DNA of 64,000 bases from an uncultured Pseudomonadales bacterium (GTDB lineage: Bacteria > Pseudomonadota > Gammaproteobacteria > Pseudomonadales > Azotimanducaceae): contig CALKBV010000002.1 in assembly GCA_937775265.1 (NCBI GenBank), positions 182,538 through 246,537 of the forward strand, read 5' to 3'. The translations under genes were made by a program, and so were the position numbers. Position 1 is the stretch's first letter, and each line of letters begins with the position of its first letter. The notes below the pieces were generated by a model, which saw nothing but the letters and a program-made list of their open reading frames with translations, did not search any database and was not told the origin of the DNA. Below are positions 27,554 to 38,128 of the stretch, one piece after another.

Positions 27554-28345
27554 TTGGACCCAGTACATGCCCTAGCGCTAGCGCTGATACAGGGGATAAC
27601 CGAGTTTTTGCCCATTTCAAGCTCCGCTCACTTGATCCTTCCAGGAAAATTGGTAGGTTGGCCGGACCAGGGGCTTGCTTTTGATACCGCGGTTCACCTG
27701 GGATCACTGGCAGCCGTCGTTGTTTATTTCCGCCACGAACTCCATCGCCTGACCCGAGCGGTCCTATTGCATATTCAAAGTCGCCAGCCTAGCACTGATA
27801 GTCACTTTGCCTTCAATCTTATGCTCGCCAGCCTACCGATCATCCCCGTGGGGTATTTCACTAGATTTATGGTCGAAGCGGAACTTCGAGGGATAGAGGT
27901 GATAGCTTTTACCACGATCGTTTTTGGTATCGCTCTGTGGCTCGCGGATTATATGAGGGGCGATACAGCAAAACCCTTAACGCCTGCTCGATCAATCGCC
28001 ATTGGGTTGGCGCAGTGCCTTGCCCTGATTCCTGGCACCTCACGCAGTGGAGTCACTATTACGATGGCGCTATTACTGGGGCAATCCCGTGAGCACGCTG
28101 CCAGGATTTCATTCTTGATCGCCATTCCGGCCATCGCCGGAGCCGCTGCAATAAAATTCTGGGACCTCCTGCACACACCAATCACACCAGACTGGTTTAC
28201 GCTTGGTATCGCCACTCTTGTTGCAGGGCTCTCTGCTTACTTTTGTATCGTGATCCTGTTGAAAATCGTAAACAAAATGGGCTACCTACCATTCGTTATC
28301 TACAGGCTTGGCCTGGGCGGCCTACTGCTCTGGATGATTTACTAG
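27554..28345 (+). CDS. uppP: undecaprenyl-diphosphate phosphatase
   Basis: Inner-membrane enzyme that recycles undecaprenyl pyrophosphate to the phosphate carrier for wall synthesis; excess gives bacitracin tolerance. 263 residues, mostly hydrophobic. 'QGITEFLPISSSAHL' (catalytic Glu region) and 'PGTSRSGVTITMALLLG' (second catalytic block) are clear. TTG start at 27554, with AGG seven bases upstream. Confidence 0.95.
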   Translation: MDPVHALALALIQGITEFLPISSSAHLILPGKLVGWPDQGLAFDTAVHLGSLAAVVVYFRHELHRLTRAVLLHIQSRQPSTDSHFAFNLMLASLPIIPVGYFTRFMVEAELRGIEVIAFTTIVFGIALWLADYMRGDTAKPLTPARSIAIGLAQCLALIPGTSRSGVTITMALLLGQSREHAARISFLIAIPAIAGAAAIKFWDLLHTPITPDWFTLGIATLVAGLSAYFCIVILLKIVNKMGYLPFVIYRLGLGGLLLWMIY

Positions 28346-28395
28346 GGAGCCCGCTTAAAGAAGCTCTTTGTATGGACAGAGCGAACTCGCCTGCA

Positions 28396-28485
28396 GAAGA
28401 ATCACCAATAGACTTTAACTTCGTGATTCTTCCGCAAAGGTCCAAGGTCGGCCGCGTCGACAAACTGACGTGACATTCCGACCTT
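28396..28485. terminator. two hairpins between convergent uppP and ssb
   Basis: GAAGAATCAC (28396-28405) pairs perfectly with GTGATTCTTC (28423-28432). AAGGTCGG (28444-28451) pairs perfectly with CCGACCTT (28478-28485) around an inner CGTC/GACG stem. No long T-run follows on either strand, so termination is likely but not certain. Confidence 0.45.
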
Positions 28486-28498
28486 TATCAGGGATTAC

Positions 28499-29008
28499 CT
28501 AGAACGGAATATCATCGTCGAAATCATCAGATGGTGGTGGTCCGAAGTCATCTCCAGCCGGCGAACTTCCGCCGCCACCCTGGCTGCCACCAGATCCACC
28601 AGAAAAAGATCCGCCACCACCGACTTGGCTGCCACCAGATCCACCGGAAGAAGATCCGCCACCGCCCATTTCGCCACGACTATCCAGCATCTGCATCTCG
28701 TTGGCAACGACCTCTGTGGTGTAATGTTTCTGGCCGTCCTTCTCCCAGTCCCGGGTTCGAAGTTCGCCTTCAATGTAAACTTTAGAACCTCGCTTCAGGT
28801 ATTCCCCTGCGATTTCCGCCAGCTTGTTAAAAAAGACGATACGATGCCATTCGGTTCGCTCCTTTTGCTCACCGGAATCCCTGTCTTTCCATCCCTTTGA
28901 TGTCGCAATAGATACATTCGTGACCGCCCCGCCACTTGGCATATACCGCGTTTCTGGATCCCTTCCCAGATTACCGACCAGGATTACCTTATTTATTCCG
29001 CGAGCCAT
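28499..29008 (-). CDS. ssb: single-stranded DNA-binding protein
   Basis: Homotetrameric ssDNA-coating protein of replication and repair. 169 residues: OB fold at 1-110 ('[18 protein letters not shown]', '[14 protein letters not shown]', '[13 protein letters not shown]'), a Gly/Ser linker at 115-149 containing two copies of a 15-residue repeat, and the acidic partner-binding tip 'DDDIPF'. Divergent from uvrA, as is usual in gammaproteobacteria. Confidence 0.97.
   Translation of the reverse strand: MARGINKVILVGNLGRDPETRYMPSGGAVTNVSIATSKGWKDRDSGEQKERTEWHRIVFFNKLAEIAGEYLKRGSKVYIEGELRTRDWEKDGQKHYTTEVVANEMQMLDSRGEMGGGGSSSGGSGGSQVGGGGSFSGGSGGSQGGGGSSPAGDDFGPPPSDDFDDDIPF
28577..28666 (-). repeat. 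ssb: 45-bp in-frame tandem repeat in the ssb linker
   Basis: Encodes residues 115-129 ([15 protein letters not shown]) and 130-144 ([15 protein letters not shown]), with a partial third unit after it. A length-variable disordered linker. Confidence 0.85.
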
Positions 29009-29396
29009 CTTCTTCTCCTATTCCTCTCAGGTTGTCACCAACCATCTGTATTTAATATGCCACCAGGGAATAATAACTCTTCTACAGCCCTTTGGCACAA
29101 TTCTGGAACAGATAAGTCGATTCAATCAGTAAAAAACCGATGGGCAGAGCTCAGAAATTGACGAACTTTTTTGCTTGATGTGCCGCAAACTTATAACATC
29201 ACTGCCCGGCCCGATACCGGCTGGCTTTCAGACTGAGTGGCAACGTTCGTCCAAACTTTCGACCCGGAATCAATGGAGCGGATCACCGAGTGACGCATCC
29301 CACTGATAGCAGAATTCACTGAAATCGCACGTAGATTTCATCGATTACCAACACCGAGGTTAGCTCTTTGATCACCTTACAAGGTACCCGTTCCTG
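29009..29396. other. divergent ssb/uvrA control region
   Basis: 388 bases without a gene. It must contain both promoters, but no strong sigma-70 pair stands out, and I find no CTGT-N8-ACAG LexA box, the element that controls this pair in E. coli. Confidence 0.5.
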
Positions 29397-32219
29397 ATGG
29401 ATACAATTTCAATCCACGGTGCCAAGACACATAATCTAAAAAATATCAGTCTCGACATACCAAGGGACAAGCTGGTTATTGTCACTGGACTCTCCGGTTC
29501 CGGTAAATCCTCCCTGGCTTTCGATACGCTCTACGCTGAAGGCCAAAGGCGATATGTCGAATCCCTGTCGGCTTACGCCAGGCAATTTCTATCCCTGATG
29601 GAAAAACCTGATATCGAGCACATTGAGGGTTTGTCACCTGCCATCTCCATTGAGCAGAAGTCAACGAGTCACAATCCGCGCTCAACTGTGGGCACGATCA
29701 CTGAAATCTACGACTACCTCAGATTGCTATTCGCTAGAGTAGGCGAACCACACTGTCCTACTCATGGCATAAAATTACAATCGCAGTCGATCAGTCAGAT
29801 GGTCGATCAGGTAATGGGTTTACCTGAAGACACTCGAGTCAATCTGCTTGCACCGGTCATTCGGGAACGCAAGGGCGAGCACCTGCATCTATTCAAACAA
29901 CTAGCTTCACAGGGTTTCGTGCGGGCTCGCATCGACGGCATCATTACTGATCTTGATACCACACCCGACCTCGACAAAAACAAAAAACACACCATCGAGG
30001 TTGTCATCGACAGGTTCCGAATTCGCCCGGACCTGATGACTCGTCTCGCGGACTCTTTTGAAACAGCAGTACAAGTCGCAGATGGTATCGCCGCGATCAG
30101 TTTCCCAGACGATAAAACAGAAGACCTGTTGTTCTCATCGCGGTTTGCATGCCCTCAATGTGGCCACTCGATTCAGGAACTTGAGCCACGGTTCTTCTCC
30201 TTTAACAATCCTGCTGGCGCCTGCCAGGATTGTGATGGGCTGGGCTTGCGCGAGTATTTTGATCAGGACTCAGTGGTACAGGACCGGGAGCTGTCTCTGG
30301 CAGAAGGCGCAATCCACGGCTGGGACAGGAGGAATATCTATTATTTCCAAATGCTTGGATCAATTTCAGAACACTATGGTTTCAAGCTTGCGACACCATT
30401 CAAGGAGCTTTCGAACAAGCACCAAGAAATCGTTCTTCGCGGAAGTGGTACCGAAGAGATTCAGTTTCGGTACGTCAACGATCGCGGAGATGAATATACC
30501 CGAGGCCACGCCTTCGAAGGGATCATCCCCAATATGGAGCGCCGTTATCGTGAAACCGATTCCCAGATGGTCAGGGAAAATCTTTCTAAGTTTCTTAGTA
30601 CGCAAAACTGTCCTGAATGTCACGGCGCACGTTTAAATGCAGACGCCCGCTCGGTAACGATCAACGAGAAGTCACTCACTGACATTACTTCACAATCAAT
30701 TAATGCCGCTTTTGATTACCTCTCTGACCTGGAACTCACAGGACAGCGTGCCCAGATCGCAGAAAAGATCCTGAAAGAGGTTCAGGCAAGGCTCGGCTTT
30801 CTGATCGATGTTGGTCTCGACTACCTGACGCTATCGCGCAGCGCAGATACTCTGTCCGGCGGTGAAGCGCAAAGAATCAGGCTTGCAAGCCAGATCGGTG
30901 CGGGACTCGTTGGGGTCATGTACATCCTGGATGAACCTTCAATCGGGTTGCACCAGAGAGATAACCAAAGACTTCTCGGTACACTGACTCGCCTGCGAGA
31001 CCTGGGCAATACTGTCATTATTGTTGAACATGACGAAGAAGCCATCCGTCACGCAGATTTTGTGATCGACATTGGCCCTGGCGCAGGGGTCCATGGCGGC
31101 GAGGTTGTTGCGAGCGGCACCCTGGACGATATCCTGAAAGAAGAAAGATCGATTACAGGGCAGTTCCTTAGTGGCAAGCGAAAGATCGAGGTGCCAAAAG
31201 AGCGTCACATCTATAACCCGGATGCTGTGCTAACGCTTCGTTCGGCATCGGGTAACAACCTGAAGGACGTTGACCTAAATATTCCCATCGGCCTGATGAC
31301 CTGTGTCACAGGAGTGTCAGGTTCAGGAAAGTCCACCTTGATTAATCAGACTCTGTACCCGATTGCAGCAAAAGAACTCAATGGCGCCACCAACCCACAG
31401 GTTGCACCCTATGATGAAATAATCGGCATGGATCAGCTAGACAAGGTCGTGGACATCGACCAAAGCCCTATCGGCCGTACTCCTCGATCCAATCCTGCGA
31501 CTTACACACAGATTTTTACGCCCATCAGGGAACTCTTTGCCGCGACACAAGAGGCTCGCTCAAGGGGGTACAAACCCGGCAGATTCAGCTTCAACGTGAA
31601 AGGTGGCAGATGCGAGGCATGCCAGGGTGATGGACTGATTAAAGTTGAAATGCATTTTCTGCCCGATGTCTATGTCACCTGCGATGAATGCAAGGCTAAA
31701 CGATATAACCGCGAGACTCTGGAGATCCTCTACAAAGGCAAGAATATTCACCAGGTCCTTGAGTTAACGGTTGAAGACGCGCATACGTTCCTGGGTGCAG
31801 TCCCGATGATCGAACGACGCCTGCAGACCCTACTCGACGTAGGTCTCGGTTACATCAAGCTTGGACAAAGTGCGACAACTCTTTCCGGAGGTGAAGCACA
31901 GAGAGTGAAGCTTGCCCGTGAACTCTCCAAAAGAGATACCGGCAAAACCCTGTATATTCTGGATGAGCCAACAACAGGATTACACTTCCATGATATCGAG
32001 CAATTGCTCGAAGTCATTCACCGACTTAGGGATCATGGAAATACTATCGTTGTGATCGAACACAATCTGGACGTTATCAAAACTGCAGACTGGATTGTTG
32101 ACCTTGGACCCGAAGGCGGCTCGGGTGGTGGAGAGATTATTGCAACCGGTACGCCGGAAGAAATAGCCCGGATGGAACATTCGTTTACCGGGCAGTTCCT
32201 GAGGCATTCCCTGAAATAA
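29397..32219 (+). CDS. uvrA: excinuclease ABC subunit A
   Basis: Damage-sensing ABC ATPase of nucleotide excision repair; dimer that loads UvrB. 940 residues (E. coli 940). Two ATPase cores: Walker A '[10 protein letters not shown]' near 31 and '[10 protein letters not shown]' near 640; signatures 'LSGGEAQRI' and 'LSGGEAQRV'; zinc modules 'CPQCGH'/'CQDC' and 'CEACQGDG'/'[10 protein letters not shown]'. Complete, with no odd residues. Convergent with the aminotransferase (15-bp gap). Confidence 0.98.
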   Translation: MDTISIHGAKTHNLKNISLDIPRDKLVIVTGLSGSGKSSLAFDTLYAEGQRRYVESLSAYARQFLSLMEKPDIEHIEGLSPAISIEQKSTSHNPRSTVGTITEIYDYLRLLFARVGEPHCPTHGIKLQSQSISQMVDQVMGLPEDTRVNLLAPVIRERKGEHLHLFKQLASQGFVRARIDGIITDLDTTPDLDKNKKHTIEVVIDRFRIRPDLMTRLADSFETAVQVADGIAAISFPDDKTEDLLFSSRFACPQCGHSIQELEPRFFSFNNPAGACQDCDGLGLREYFDQDSVVQDRELSLAEGAIHGWDRRNIYYFQMLGSISEHYGFKLATPFKELSNKHQEIVLRGSGTEEIQFRYVNDRGDEYTRGHAFEGIIPNMERRYRETDSQMVRENLSKFLSTQNCPECHGARLNADARSVTINEKSLTDITSQSINAAFDYLSDLELTGQRAQIAEKILKEVQARLGFLIDVGLDYLTLSRSADTLSGGEAQRIRLASQIGAGLVGVMYILDEPSIGLHQRDNQRLLGTLTRLRDLGNTVIIVEHDEEAIRHADFVIDIGPGAGVHGGEVVASGTLDDILKEERSITGQFLSGKRKIEVPKERHIYNPDAVLTLRSASGNNLKDVDLNIPIGLMTCVTGVSGSGKSTLINQTLYPIAAKELNGATNPQVAPYDEIIGMDQLDKVVDIDQSPIGRTPRSNPATYTQIFTPIRELFAATQEARSRGYKPGRFSFNVKGGRCEACQGDGLIKVEMHFLPDVYVTCDECKAKRYNRETLEILYKGKNIHQVLELTVEDAHTFLGAVPMIERRLQTLLDVGLGYIKLGQSATTLSGGEAQRVKLARELSKRDTGKTLYILDEPTTGLHFHDIEQLLEVIHRLRDHGNTIVVIEHNLDVIKTADWIVDLGPEGGSGGGEIIATGTPEEIARMEHSFTGQFLRHSLK

Positions 32220-32234
32220 TCAAGCAATCTTTGA

Positions 32235-33422
32235 TTAAGAGCTTCCCTGACTATAAGCCTTTTGTACGGCTTCTGTCGCCACACCCTTGTTAACGTGGGC
32301 GTTACAGCCAGACAATACACTTTCAAGCGCGTTGACACAGAAAAGGACATTCCTGGGATTACTCGCGTAACCCATCAGACCAATACGCCATACTTTTCCA
32401 GCAAGCACGCCCAGACCAGAACCTATCTCGAGGTTATAGTGGTTCAACAGCTGTTTACGAACTGAAGCTTCATCCACCCCATCTGGAATAGTAACTGTAT
32501 TCAATTGTGGCAGCCTGTAATCCTCTGCCACAATAAACTCTAGACCCAGCGCTTCAAGCCCCGCCCTTAGCGCCAGGTGATTATTTTGATGTCGTTTCCA
32601 GGATCCTTCAAGACCTTCTTCTTCCAGAATCACCAAAGACTCGTGCAACCCGTAAAGTGCATTGACCGGCGCAGTATGGTGATAGGCGCGGGTCTGGCCT
32701 TCACCCCAGTACCCCATCACCAGATTGAGATCCAGGAACCAGGAGCTGACTGGCGACTTACGGGACTGAACCCTGGCGACTGCTGCTTCGCTCAGACTGA
32801 TCGGAGACAGGCCGGGTACACAGGAAAGACACTTCTGCGTACCGCTATATGCAGCGTCAACTCCCCAATCATCAAGATTCACTTCAATGCCACCCAGCGA
32901 AGTTACACAGTCGACAATAGACAGGCAATCGAACTCCCTGGCGATCGCACAAAGTGTCTTGGCATCAGACCTAACCCCAGTGGACGTTTCTGCATGCACA
33001 AATGCGACGAGCCCGGCGTCTGTATTTTCCTCGAGCGTTGCCCTCAGTTTTTCAGGTGAGACCGGCGTTCCCCATTCATCCTCAACCAGAATAACTTGAC
33101 CACCGAGCCGTCTAACGTTATCTGCCATTCGGGTACCGAACACCCCGTTAACGCAAACAACAACCTTGTCACCCGGCGACATCAGGTTTACAAAACAGGT
33201 TTCCATCCCGGCCGAGCCAGGCGCTGAGACTGGAATGGTCAACTCATTTTTTGTCTGAAAAGCAAACTGCAACAACGACTTGATCTCATCCATTAGACGG
33301 ATGAACTCAGGATCCAGGTGACCCACGGTAGGTCTTGCTAACGCACTTAGGATTCTTGGATTTACATCCGAGGGACCAGGTCCCATCAGGGTACGGGGTG
33401 TTGGATTGAATGAACTAACCAC
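32235..33422 (-). CDS. class V aminotransferase, alanine/serine-glyoxylate type
   Basis: PLP enzyme of 395 residues. 'GPGPSDVNPRILSAL' at the N-terminus, 'SAPGSAGMET' phosphate-binding region, 'VDCVTSLGG' with the PLP-ring Asp, and Schiff-base Lys in 'SGTQKCLSCVPGL'. These match the AGXT1 / serine-pyruvate aminotransferase group. The true donor and acceptor cannot be told; alanine-glyoxylate is the likeliest. It stands between uvrA and the rplQ terminator; a short duplication lies just upstream of its start. Confidence 0.9.
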   Translation of the reverse strand: MVSSFNPTPRTLMGPGPSDVNPRILSALARPTVGHLDPEFIRLMDEIKSLLQFAFQTKNELTIPVSAPGSAGMETCFVNLMSPGDKVVVCVNGVFGTRMADNVRRLGGQVILVEDEWGTPVSPEKLRATLEENTDAGLVAFVHAETSTGVRSDAKTLCAIAREFDCLSIVDCVTSLGGIEVNLDDWGVDAAYSGTQKCLSCVPGLSPISLSEAAVARVQSRKSPVSSWFLDLNLVMGYWGEGQTRAYHHTAPVNALYGLHESLVILEEEGLEGSWKRHQNNHLALRAGLEALGLEFIVAEDYRLPQLNTVTIPDGVDEASVRKQLLNHYNLEIGSGLGVLAGKVWRIGLMGYASNPRNVLFCVNALESVLSGCNAHVNKGVATEAVQKAYSQGSS

Positions 33423-33449
33423 TGTAATAATTCCTTATAAAGTCTTGGG

Positions 33450-33477
33450 GTCTACAAACTACCTGGAGTCTACAAAC
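33450..33477. repeat. short direct repeat upstream of the aminotransferase
   Basis: GTCTACAAAC occurs at 33450-33459 and again at 33468-33477 (period 18) with similar flanks (GGGGTCTAC, GGAGTCTAC). Confidence 0.7.
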
Positions 33478-33480
33478 GAC

Positions 33481-33503
33481 AAAGCCGGGCATAGCCCGGC
33501 TTT
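33481..33503. terminator. terminator hairpin after the alpha operon
   Basis: Perfect 10-bp stem AAAGCCGGGC-ATA-GCCCGGCTTT, about 60 nt after rplQ. A-rich and T-rich flanks on both sides suit a bidirectional terminator ending the ribosomal run. Confidence 0.75.
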
Positions 33504-33530
33504 GAGATTTCTGCACTTCGGTCGAAATGA
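33504..33530. repeat. dispersed TTCGGTCG-type repeat, copy 1
   Basis: GAGATTTCTGCACTTCGGTCGAAATGA; resembles the element at 52131-52175 and, more loosely, 47933-48002. Confidence 0.5.
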
Positions 33531-33563
33531 CTCGACGAGGTACTGGCTATAGGCAAATGCGAT

Positions 33564-33986
33564 TTAGTCTTCGTTACTCGCTTCAACATTATCATCGAAA
33601 TCTTCAAAATCGTCGTCATTATCTGGAAGCGGTCGATCAACGAGCTCCACAAACGCCATTGGCGCCGCATCACCTGCCCTAAAACCGCACTTGAGAATCC
33701 TGGTGTAACCGCCCGGTCGCTCCTGGTATCTGGGTCCGATTTCAGAGAACAGCTTGCCTACAGCGGCTTTGCTTCTCATTCGCGAGAAAGCCAGGCGCCT
33801 GTTGGCAACTGAGTCACTTTTCGCCAATGTAATCAGCGGCTCTGCTACGCGCCTAAGTTCTTTCGCCTTGGGCACGGTGGTTCTAATGACTTCATGCTCA
33901 ATCAAAGAGCAAGCCATATTGCGAAACATCGCTTTTCGATGAGAGCTGTTCCTATTTAACTGTCTACCACTTTTTCTATGGCGCAT
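33564..33986 (-). CDS. rplQ: 50S ribosomal protein L17
   Basis: Large-subunit protein near the tunnel exit. 140 residues: '[24 protein letters not shown]' family start and '[25 protein letters not shown]' core. It ends in an acidic tail (about 20 residues rich in Asp/Glu), longer than E. coli's. Last gene of the alpha operon; separated from rpoA by an inserted 114-bp repeat element instead of the usual short gap. Confidence 0.98.
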   Translation of the reverse strand: MRHRKSGRQLNRNSSHRKAMFRNMACSLIEHEVIRTTVPKAKELRRVAEPLITLAKSDSVANRRLAFSRMRSKAAVGKLFSEIGPRYQERPGGYTRILKCGFRAGDAAPMAFVELVDRPLPDNDDDFEDFDDNVEASNED

Positions 33987-34006
33987 CTTCTTGTTCCTTT
34001 ACGACT

Positions 34007-34120
34007 GGGGTCGGAGTGAAAATTCGACCACTAAACTCATTTATAACTGTGTTTGTATCGGAGATACAATATCAACCTCATTGACGACTAGTGAGGTGAA
34101 CGACTTTTTACTCCGACCCC
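34007..34120. mobile_element. 114-bp MITE-like element with terminal inverted repeats
   Basis: Left end 34007-34026 (GGGGTCGGAGTGAAAATTCG) and right end 34101-34120 are inverted copies, 18 of 20 matching. Inside are TTGTATC-GGA-GATACAA (perfect 7-bp stem) and CCTCA/TGAGG. No coding frame and no clear target duplication. GGGGTCGGAGT-type ends resemble REP-like sequences moved by Y1 (IS200-like/RAYT) transposases; that link is an inference. Inserted between rpoA and rplQ. Confidence 0.65.
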
Positions 34121-34126
34121 GGCTCT

Positions 34127-35128
34127 TTAGCCTAAAACTCGATCGTCACCCCGAAGGCTTGATGGCGGCCAGTTCTCTAAGCGCATACCCAGAGACAAGC
34201 CACGTGAAGCCAGAACATCCTTGATCTCTGTCAGGGATTTCTTTCCGAGGTTAGGTGTTTTCAGCAGCTCAACTTCTGTTCTGCGGATAAGGTCACCAAT
34301 GTAATAAATATTTTCCGCTTTCAGGCAGTTAGCTGAACGAACTGTCAACTCCAAGTCATCGACCGGCCGGAGTAAAATTGGATCAATCTCGTCTTCCTCT
34401 ACAACCGCTTCTGGCTCGTTTTCACTCTCGAGGTCAACAAACACCGAAACCTGCTGCTGCAGAATTGTCGCCGCTCTTCGAATAGCTTCTTCCGGATCAA
34501 TCGTTCCGTTGGTTTCCAGGTCAATGACCAACTTATCCAAATCAGTTCGCTGCTCAACACGAGCGCTGTCGACTTTATAAGAGACTCGCTGAACCGGGCT
34601 GTAAGATGCATCCAGCAACAATGAACCAATAATGCGACTTTCTTCTTCGTCAGCAATTCGTATGTCTGCTGGCTCGTAACCCCGTCCTCGACCTACCTGC
34701 GCGCGAAGCTTCAAGTGACCGTTTTCGTTCAGGTTAGCGATGACGTGCTCAGGATTTGCGATCTCAATGTCGTGCCCGATTTCAAAATCACCGGCGGTAA
34801 CAACGCCAGGGCCTTTTCGATCCAGGGAGATTTCAGCTTCGTCGTTGGAGTTCAATTTAACTGCAACGCCTTTAAGGTTCAGCAGGATCTCAATAACATC
34901 TTCCTGGACACCTTCCAGAGTGCTGTATTCATGCAGCACTCCGTCTATTTCTGTTTCGACAATCGCACAGCCGGGCATGGAAGAAAGCAGAATGCGTCGT
35001 AGTGCATTACCTAATGTATGGCCAAACCCACGCTCAAGTGGCTCAAGTACAACACTGGCGCGCGTAATTGATTGCTGCTCGACCTGTATGTGCTTCGGTG
35101 TCAAAAACTCTAATGAAGAATGTGGCAT
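34127..35128 (-). CDS. rpoA: DNA-directed RNA polymerase subunit alpha
   Basis: 333 residues (E. coli 329). N-terminal domain for dimerisation ('[25 protein letters not shown]'), flexible acidic linker around 235-248, and C-terminal domain with the UP-element/CRP-contact block ('[20 protein letters not shown]', '[19 protein letters not shown]'). Between rpsD and rplQ as in all gammaproteobacteria. Confidence 0.99.
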   Translation of the reverse strand: MPHSSLEFLTPKHIQVEQQSITRASVVLEPLERGFGHTLGNALRRILLSSMPGCAIVETEIDGVLHEYSTLEGVQEDVIEILLNLKGVAVKLNSNDEAEISLDRKGPGVVTAGDFEIGHDIEIANPEHVIANLNENGHLKLRAQVGRGRGYEPADIRIADEEESRIIGSLLLDASYSPVQRVSYKVDSARVEQRTDLDKLVIDLETNGTIDPEEAIRRAATILQQQVSVFVDLESENEPEAVVEEDEIDPILLRPVDDLELTVRSANCLKAENIYYIGDLIRRTEVELLKTPNLGKKSLTEIKDVLASRGLSLGMRLENWPPSSLRGDDRVLG

Positions 35129-35171
35129 ATTCTCACCTATAAGATGAATAACTGTTCAAAACGTGTCGGGT

Positions 35172-35792
35172 TTACTTAGAGTAAAGCTCAACAATAAGGT
35201 TTTCGTTAATTTCCTGCGGCAACTCATCGCGCTCTGGAGCAGCTTTAAACACGCCTTCCATTTTCTCTGGATTAACTTCTACCCAGGGAACAGGGGAGCG
35301 GTTCGCAGAAAGTGTCAACGCCCCCTGAATTCGAAGTTGGTTGCGTGATTTTTCACGAATCGCAACAACGTCACCGGCTTCTACCTGGTATGAAGGGATA
35401 TTAACAACGGTCCCGTTAACCACGATGGATTTGTGCGATACAAGCTGACGTGACTCTGCTCGGGTAGAACCGAATCCCATTCGATATACGACATTATCAA
35501 GCCGACGCTCAAGGATTCTTAGCAGGTTCATACCTGTTGCGCCCTTCTGACGATCCGCCTTCTTGTAATAGTTACGAAACTGCTTTTCCAGCACGCCGTA
35601 GATACGACGAACCTTTTGCTTTTCACGCAACTGTACAGCGTAGTCAGAAAGTCTTGTTCTACGCTGACCATGCTGGCCAGGAACACTGTCCGCACGGCAT
35701 TTAGATTCAAGAGGACGAACACCACTTTTAAGAAAAAGGTCGGTTCCTTCTCGTCTTGATAATTTTAATTTGGGTCCGAGATATCGGGCCAT
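35172..35792 (-). CDS. rpsD: 30S ribosomal protein S4
   Basis: Primary 16S-binding assembly protein and, in E. coli, the translational repressor of the alpha operon. 206 residues (E. coli 206). '[24 protein letters not shown]' start; S4 RNA-binding domain '[31 protein letters not shown]'. Four-cysteine zinc motif is absent, as in E. coli. Confidence 0.99.
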   Translation of the reverse strand: MARYLGPKLKLSRREGTDLFLKSGVRPLESKCRADSVPGQHGQRRTRLSDYAVQLREKQKVRRIYGVLEKQFRNYYKKADRQKGATGMNLLRILERRLDNVVYRMGFGSTRAESRQLVSHKSIVVNGTVVNIPSYQVEAGDVVAIREKSRNQLRIQGALTLSANRSPVPWVEVNPEKMEGVFKAAPERDELPQEINENLIVELYSK

Positions 35793-35807
35793 TGTTACTC
35801 TCCTCGG

Positions 35808-36248
35808 TTAAACCCTTCGCTTCTTGGGGGGTCTGCACCCATTATGTGGAATCGGGGTAACATCAGTGATGTTAGTGATTCTGAAACCCGCACCACTCAG
35901 AGCCCTGACGGCTGCTTCACGACCAGGACCAGGTCCTTTGACAAATACTTCCAGGTTCTGCAGTCCATATTCCAGCGCTGCAGTACCAGCTCGTTCTGCC
36001 GCAACCTGCGCAGCAAAGGGCGTGCTCTTTCGAGCGCCACGGAATCCTGAACCACCAGCAGTTGCCCACGACAGAGCGCCGCCCTGGCGATCAGTGATCA
36101 TGATGATGGTGTTGTTAAAGGACGCATGAATGTGCGCTAACCCATCAACTACCTGGCGTTTGCCTTTCCGACGCGTTGGTGCCGCCGGCGCAGCAGGTGC
36201 CTCTGGAGCTTGAGTTTCCTCTGGCGTAGTTGTTTCTACTTCAGACAT
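35808..36248 (-). CDS. rpsK: 30S ribosomal protein S11
   Basis: Platform protein next to S18 and the mRNA exit. 146 residues, longer than the usual 129: the first 25 or so are a Glu/Thr/Ala/Pro-rich extension ('[10 protein letters not shown]') before the conserved '[16 protein letters not shown]'. The C-terminal '[18 protein letters not shown]' is canonical. An extended N-terminus is the only oddity. Confidence 0.98.
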   Translation of the reverse strand: MSEVETTTPEETQAPEAPAAPAAPTRRKGKRQVVDGLAHIHASFNNTIIMITDRQGGALSWATAGGSGFRGARKSTPFAAQVAAERAGTAALEYGLQNLEVFVKGPGPGREAAVRALSGAGFRITNITDVTPIPHNGCRPPKKRRV

Positions 36249-36270
36249 ATTCTAATTCCCGATTTATCGC

Positions 36271-36627
36271 TTATTTGCGAATAGGCCGCTTAGGCCCTTT
36301 TCTGGTTCGTGCGTTTGTCTTGGTTCGCTGACCTCTCAGCGGCAAGCCTCGACGATGACGAATACCTCGATAGCACCCAAGGTCAAGCAAGCGCTTAACA
36401 TTCAGCTGAACTGATCGACGCAGGTCACCTTCTACTGGAAGCTTGGTTATTTCAGAGCGGAGTTTGTCCAACTCGTCCTCTGTTAAATCCTGAACTTTTA
36501 CGGTCGGGCTTACACCTGTCGCATCGCAAAGATGCTTAGCTGTGGAGCGCCCAATCCCAAAAATATAGGTCAGGGAAATTACTGCATGTTTGTTGTCGGG
36601 GATGTTGATCCCGGCTAATCGAGCCAT
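36271..36627 (-). CDS. rpsM: 30S ribosomal protein S13
   Basis: Head protein making bridges to the 50S subunit and touching P-site tRNA. 118 residues (E. coli 118). '[22 protein letters not shown]' and C-terminal '[20 protein letters not shown]' are standard. Lies 15 nt downstream of rpmJ. Confidence 0.99.
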   Translation of the reverse strand: MARLAGINIPDNKHAVISLTYIFGIGRSTAKHLCDATGVSPTVKVQDLTEDELDKLRSEITKLPVEGDLRRSVQLNVKRLLDLGCYRGIRHRRGLPLRGQRTKTNARTRKGPKRPIRK

Positions 36628-36642
36628 TCGACTTGCTCTCCT

Positions 36643-36756
36643 TTATCCTTGTCGCTGCTTATGACGTGGTTCCGCACAAATAATTCGCACTACACCCTTA
36701 CGCCGGATAACGCGACAGTTCCTGCACATCTTTTTTACTGAAGCTCTGACTTTCAT
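36643..36756 (-). CDS. rpmJ: 50S ribosomal protein L36
   Basis: 37 residues, too short for the ORF track. Reads '[19 protein letters not shown]' then '[18 protein letters not shown]'. The zinc-binding set is C-x2-C ... C-x4-H, so this is the zinc-containing type. Placed between secY and rpsM, the standard boundary of the spc and alpha operons. Confidence 0.98.
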   Translation of the reverse strand: MKVRASVKKMCRNCRVIRRKGVVRIICAEPRHKQRQG

Positions 36757-36783
36757 GTTCGTTTCCTAGGCTCCTGCTAAAAG

Positions 36784-38115
36784 TTAGCGTCTGCCAAAAT
36801 TTTGCAAATTTGATTTCTTCATCAGAGATTCATACTGATGTGACATCAAGTGCGTCTGCACCTGTGACATGAAATCCATTGCTACTACCACCACGATCAA
36901 CAAGGCTGTTCCACCCAGTTGAAAAGTGATGTTGAACTGCAAGATCAATGCCTGTGGTAACAGACAAACTGCAGTCATATAAAACGCCCCAACAAGAGTG
37001 AGACGCGTCAATATCGTATCTATATGCATTGCCGTCTGGTCACCAGGCCTGAACCCCGGGATGAACGCACCAGATTTTTTCAAATTGTCCGCCACTTCCT
37101 TCGGATTAAACATAATTGCCGTGTACCAGAAGCAGAAGAAAATGATTCCTAACGAGAACAAAATAATATTCAGAGGCTGACCCGGAGCGATTAGCAAACT
37201 CATATCCTGCAACCATTCCATACCAGGCGACTGACCAAACCATTGACCAATCGAGGCAGGAAAGAGCAGTAGACTACTGGCAAAAATGGCTGGAATAACC
37301 CCCGCCATATTTACTTTCAGCGGCAGGTGGCTGCTCTGGGCAGCAAATTGCTGTCGGCCCTGTTGACGTCTTGCATAGTTGACTGTGATACGTCGCTGGC
37401 CACGCTCCACAAAAACCACACCAGCTACAATCATCATGGCCAGGGTAGCAATACCCAGTAAGGCGATGATTGAAATTTCGCCTTGGCGAGCCTGCTCAAA
37501 AGACTGGCCAATTGCACTTGGAAATCCTGACACGATACCTGCGAAGATAAGTATGGAAATTCCATTCCCTATGCCGCGTTCTGTCACCTGTTCACCTAAC
37601 CACATCATGAACATGGCACCTGTTACCAGCGTGGTTATCGCCACAAAGTGGAAAGCAAAACCAGGTGCATAAGCCAAACCTTGTGACGCCAGACCGTTGC
37701 TCATCGCAAAACCCTGAACCGTCGCCAAAAGTAGTGTGCCGTAACGTGTGTACTGGGCAATTTTGCGTCGACCTGCTTCACCTTCCTTGCGGAGCTGCTG
37801 CAACGATGGCGTGGTTGCAACAACCAGGTTTGAAATAATAGACGCTGAGATGTAGGGCATGATCCCCAACGCCAGGATGCTCATACGCTCAATGGCACCA
37901 CCGGAAAACATGTTCACAAGATCCAGGATACCGCCCTGGTTTGAGTTGAATAGTGATGCCAACCTGTCTGGGTTAATGCCGGGCAGCGGAATATGGCTGC
38001 CGACTCGATACACAATAATCGCGAGCAGCACAAAACGCAGACGGGCCCATAATTCGGACAATCCTCCGCCTGACACCATGGCCCTTGCTTTATCTTGTGC
38101 TACTGAACTATTCAT
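36784..38115 (-). CDS. secY: protein translocase subunit SecY
   Basis: Channel subunit of the SecYEG translocon. 443 residues (E. coli 443) with ten hydrophobic helices; '[12 protein letters not shown]' after helix 1, '[17 protein letters not shown]' and '[23 protein letters not shown]' (cytoplasmic loop) match the family. Distal in the spc operon after rplO, 13 nt gap. Confidence 0.99.
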   Translation of the reverse strand: MNSSVAQDKARAMVSGGGLSELWARLRFVLLAIIVYRVGSHIPLPGINPDRLASLFNSNQGGILDLVNMFSGGAIERMSILALGIMPYISASIISNLVVATTPSLQQLRKEGEAGRRKIAQYTRYGTLLLATVQGFAMSNGLASQGLAYAPGFAFHFVAITTLVTGAMFMMWLGEQVTERGIGNGISILIFAGIVSGFPSAIGQSFEQARQGEISIIALLGIATLAMMIVAGVVFVERGQRRITVNYARRQQGRQQFAAQSSHLPLKVNMAGVIPAIFASSLLLFPASIGQWFGQSPGMEWLQDMSLLIAPGQPLNIILFSLGIIFFCFWYTAIMFNPKEVADNLKKSGAFIPGFRPGDQTAMHIDTILTRLTLVGAFYMTAVCLLPQALILQFNITFQLGGTALLIVVVVAMDFMSQVQTHLMSHQYESLMKKSNLQNFGRR

Positions 38116-38128
38116 CGGTTATTTACAA

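Noticed and set aside
29009-29396. Expected LexA box between ssb and uvrA
   Set aside because: No CTGT-N8-ACAG match found; CTGTATTTAATATG near 29045 has only one half-site.
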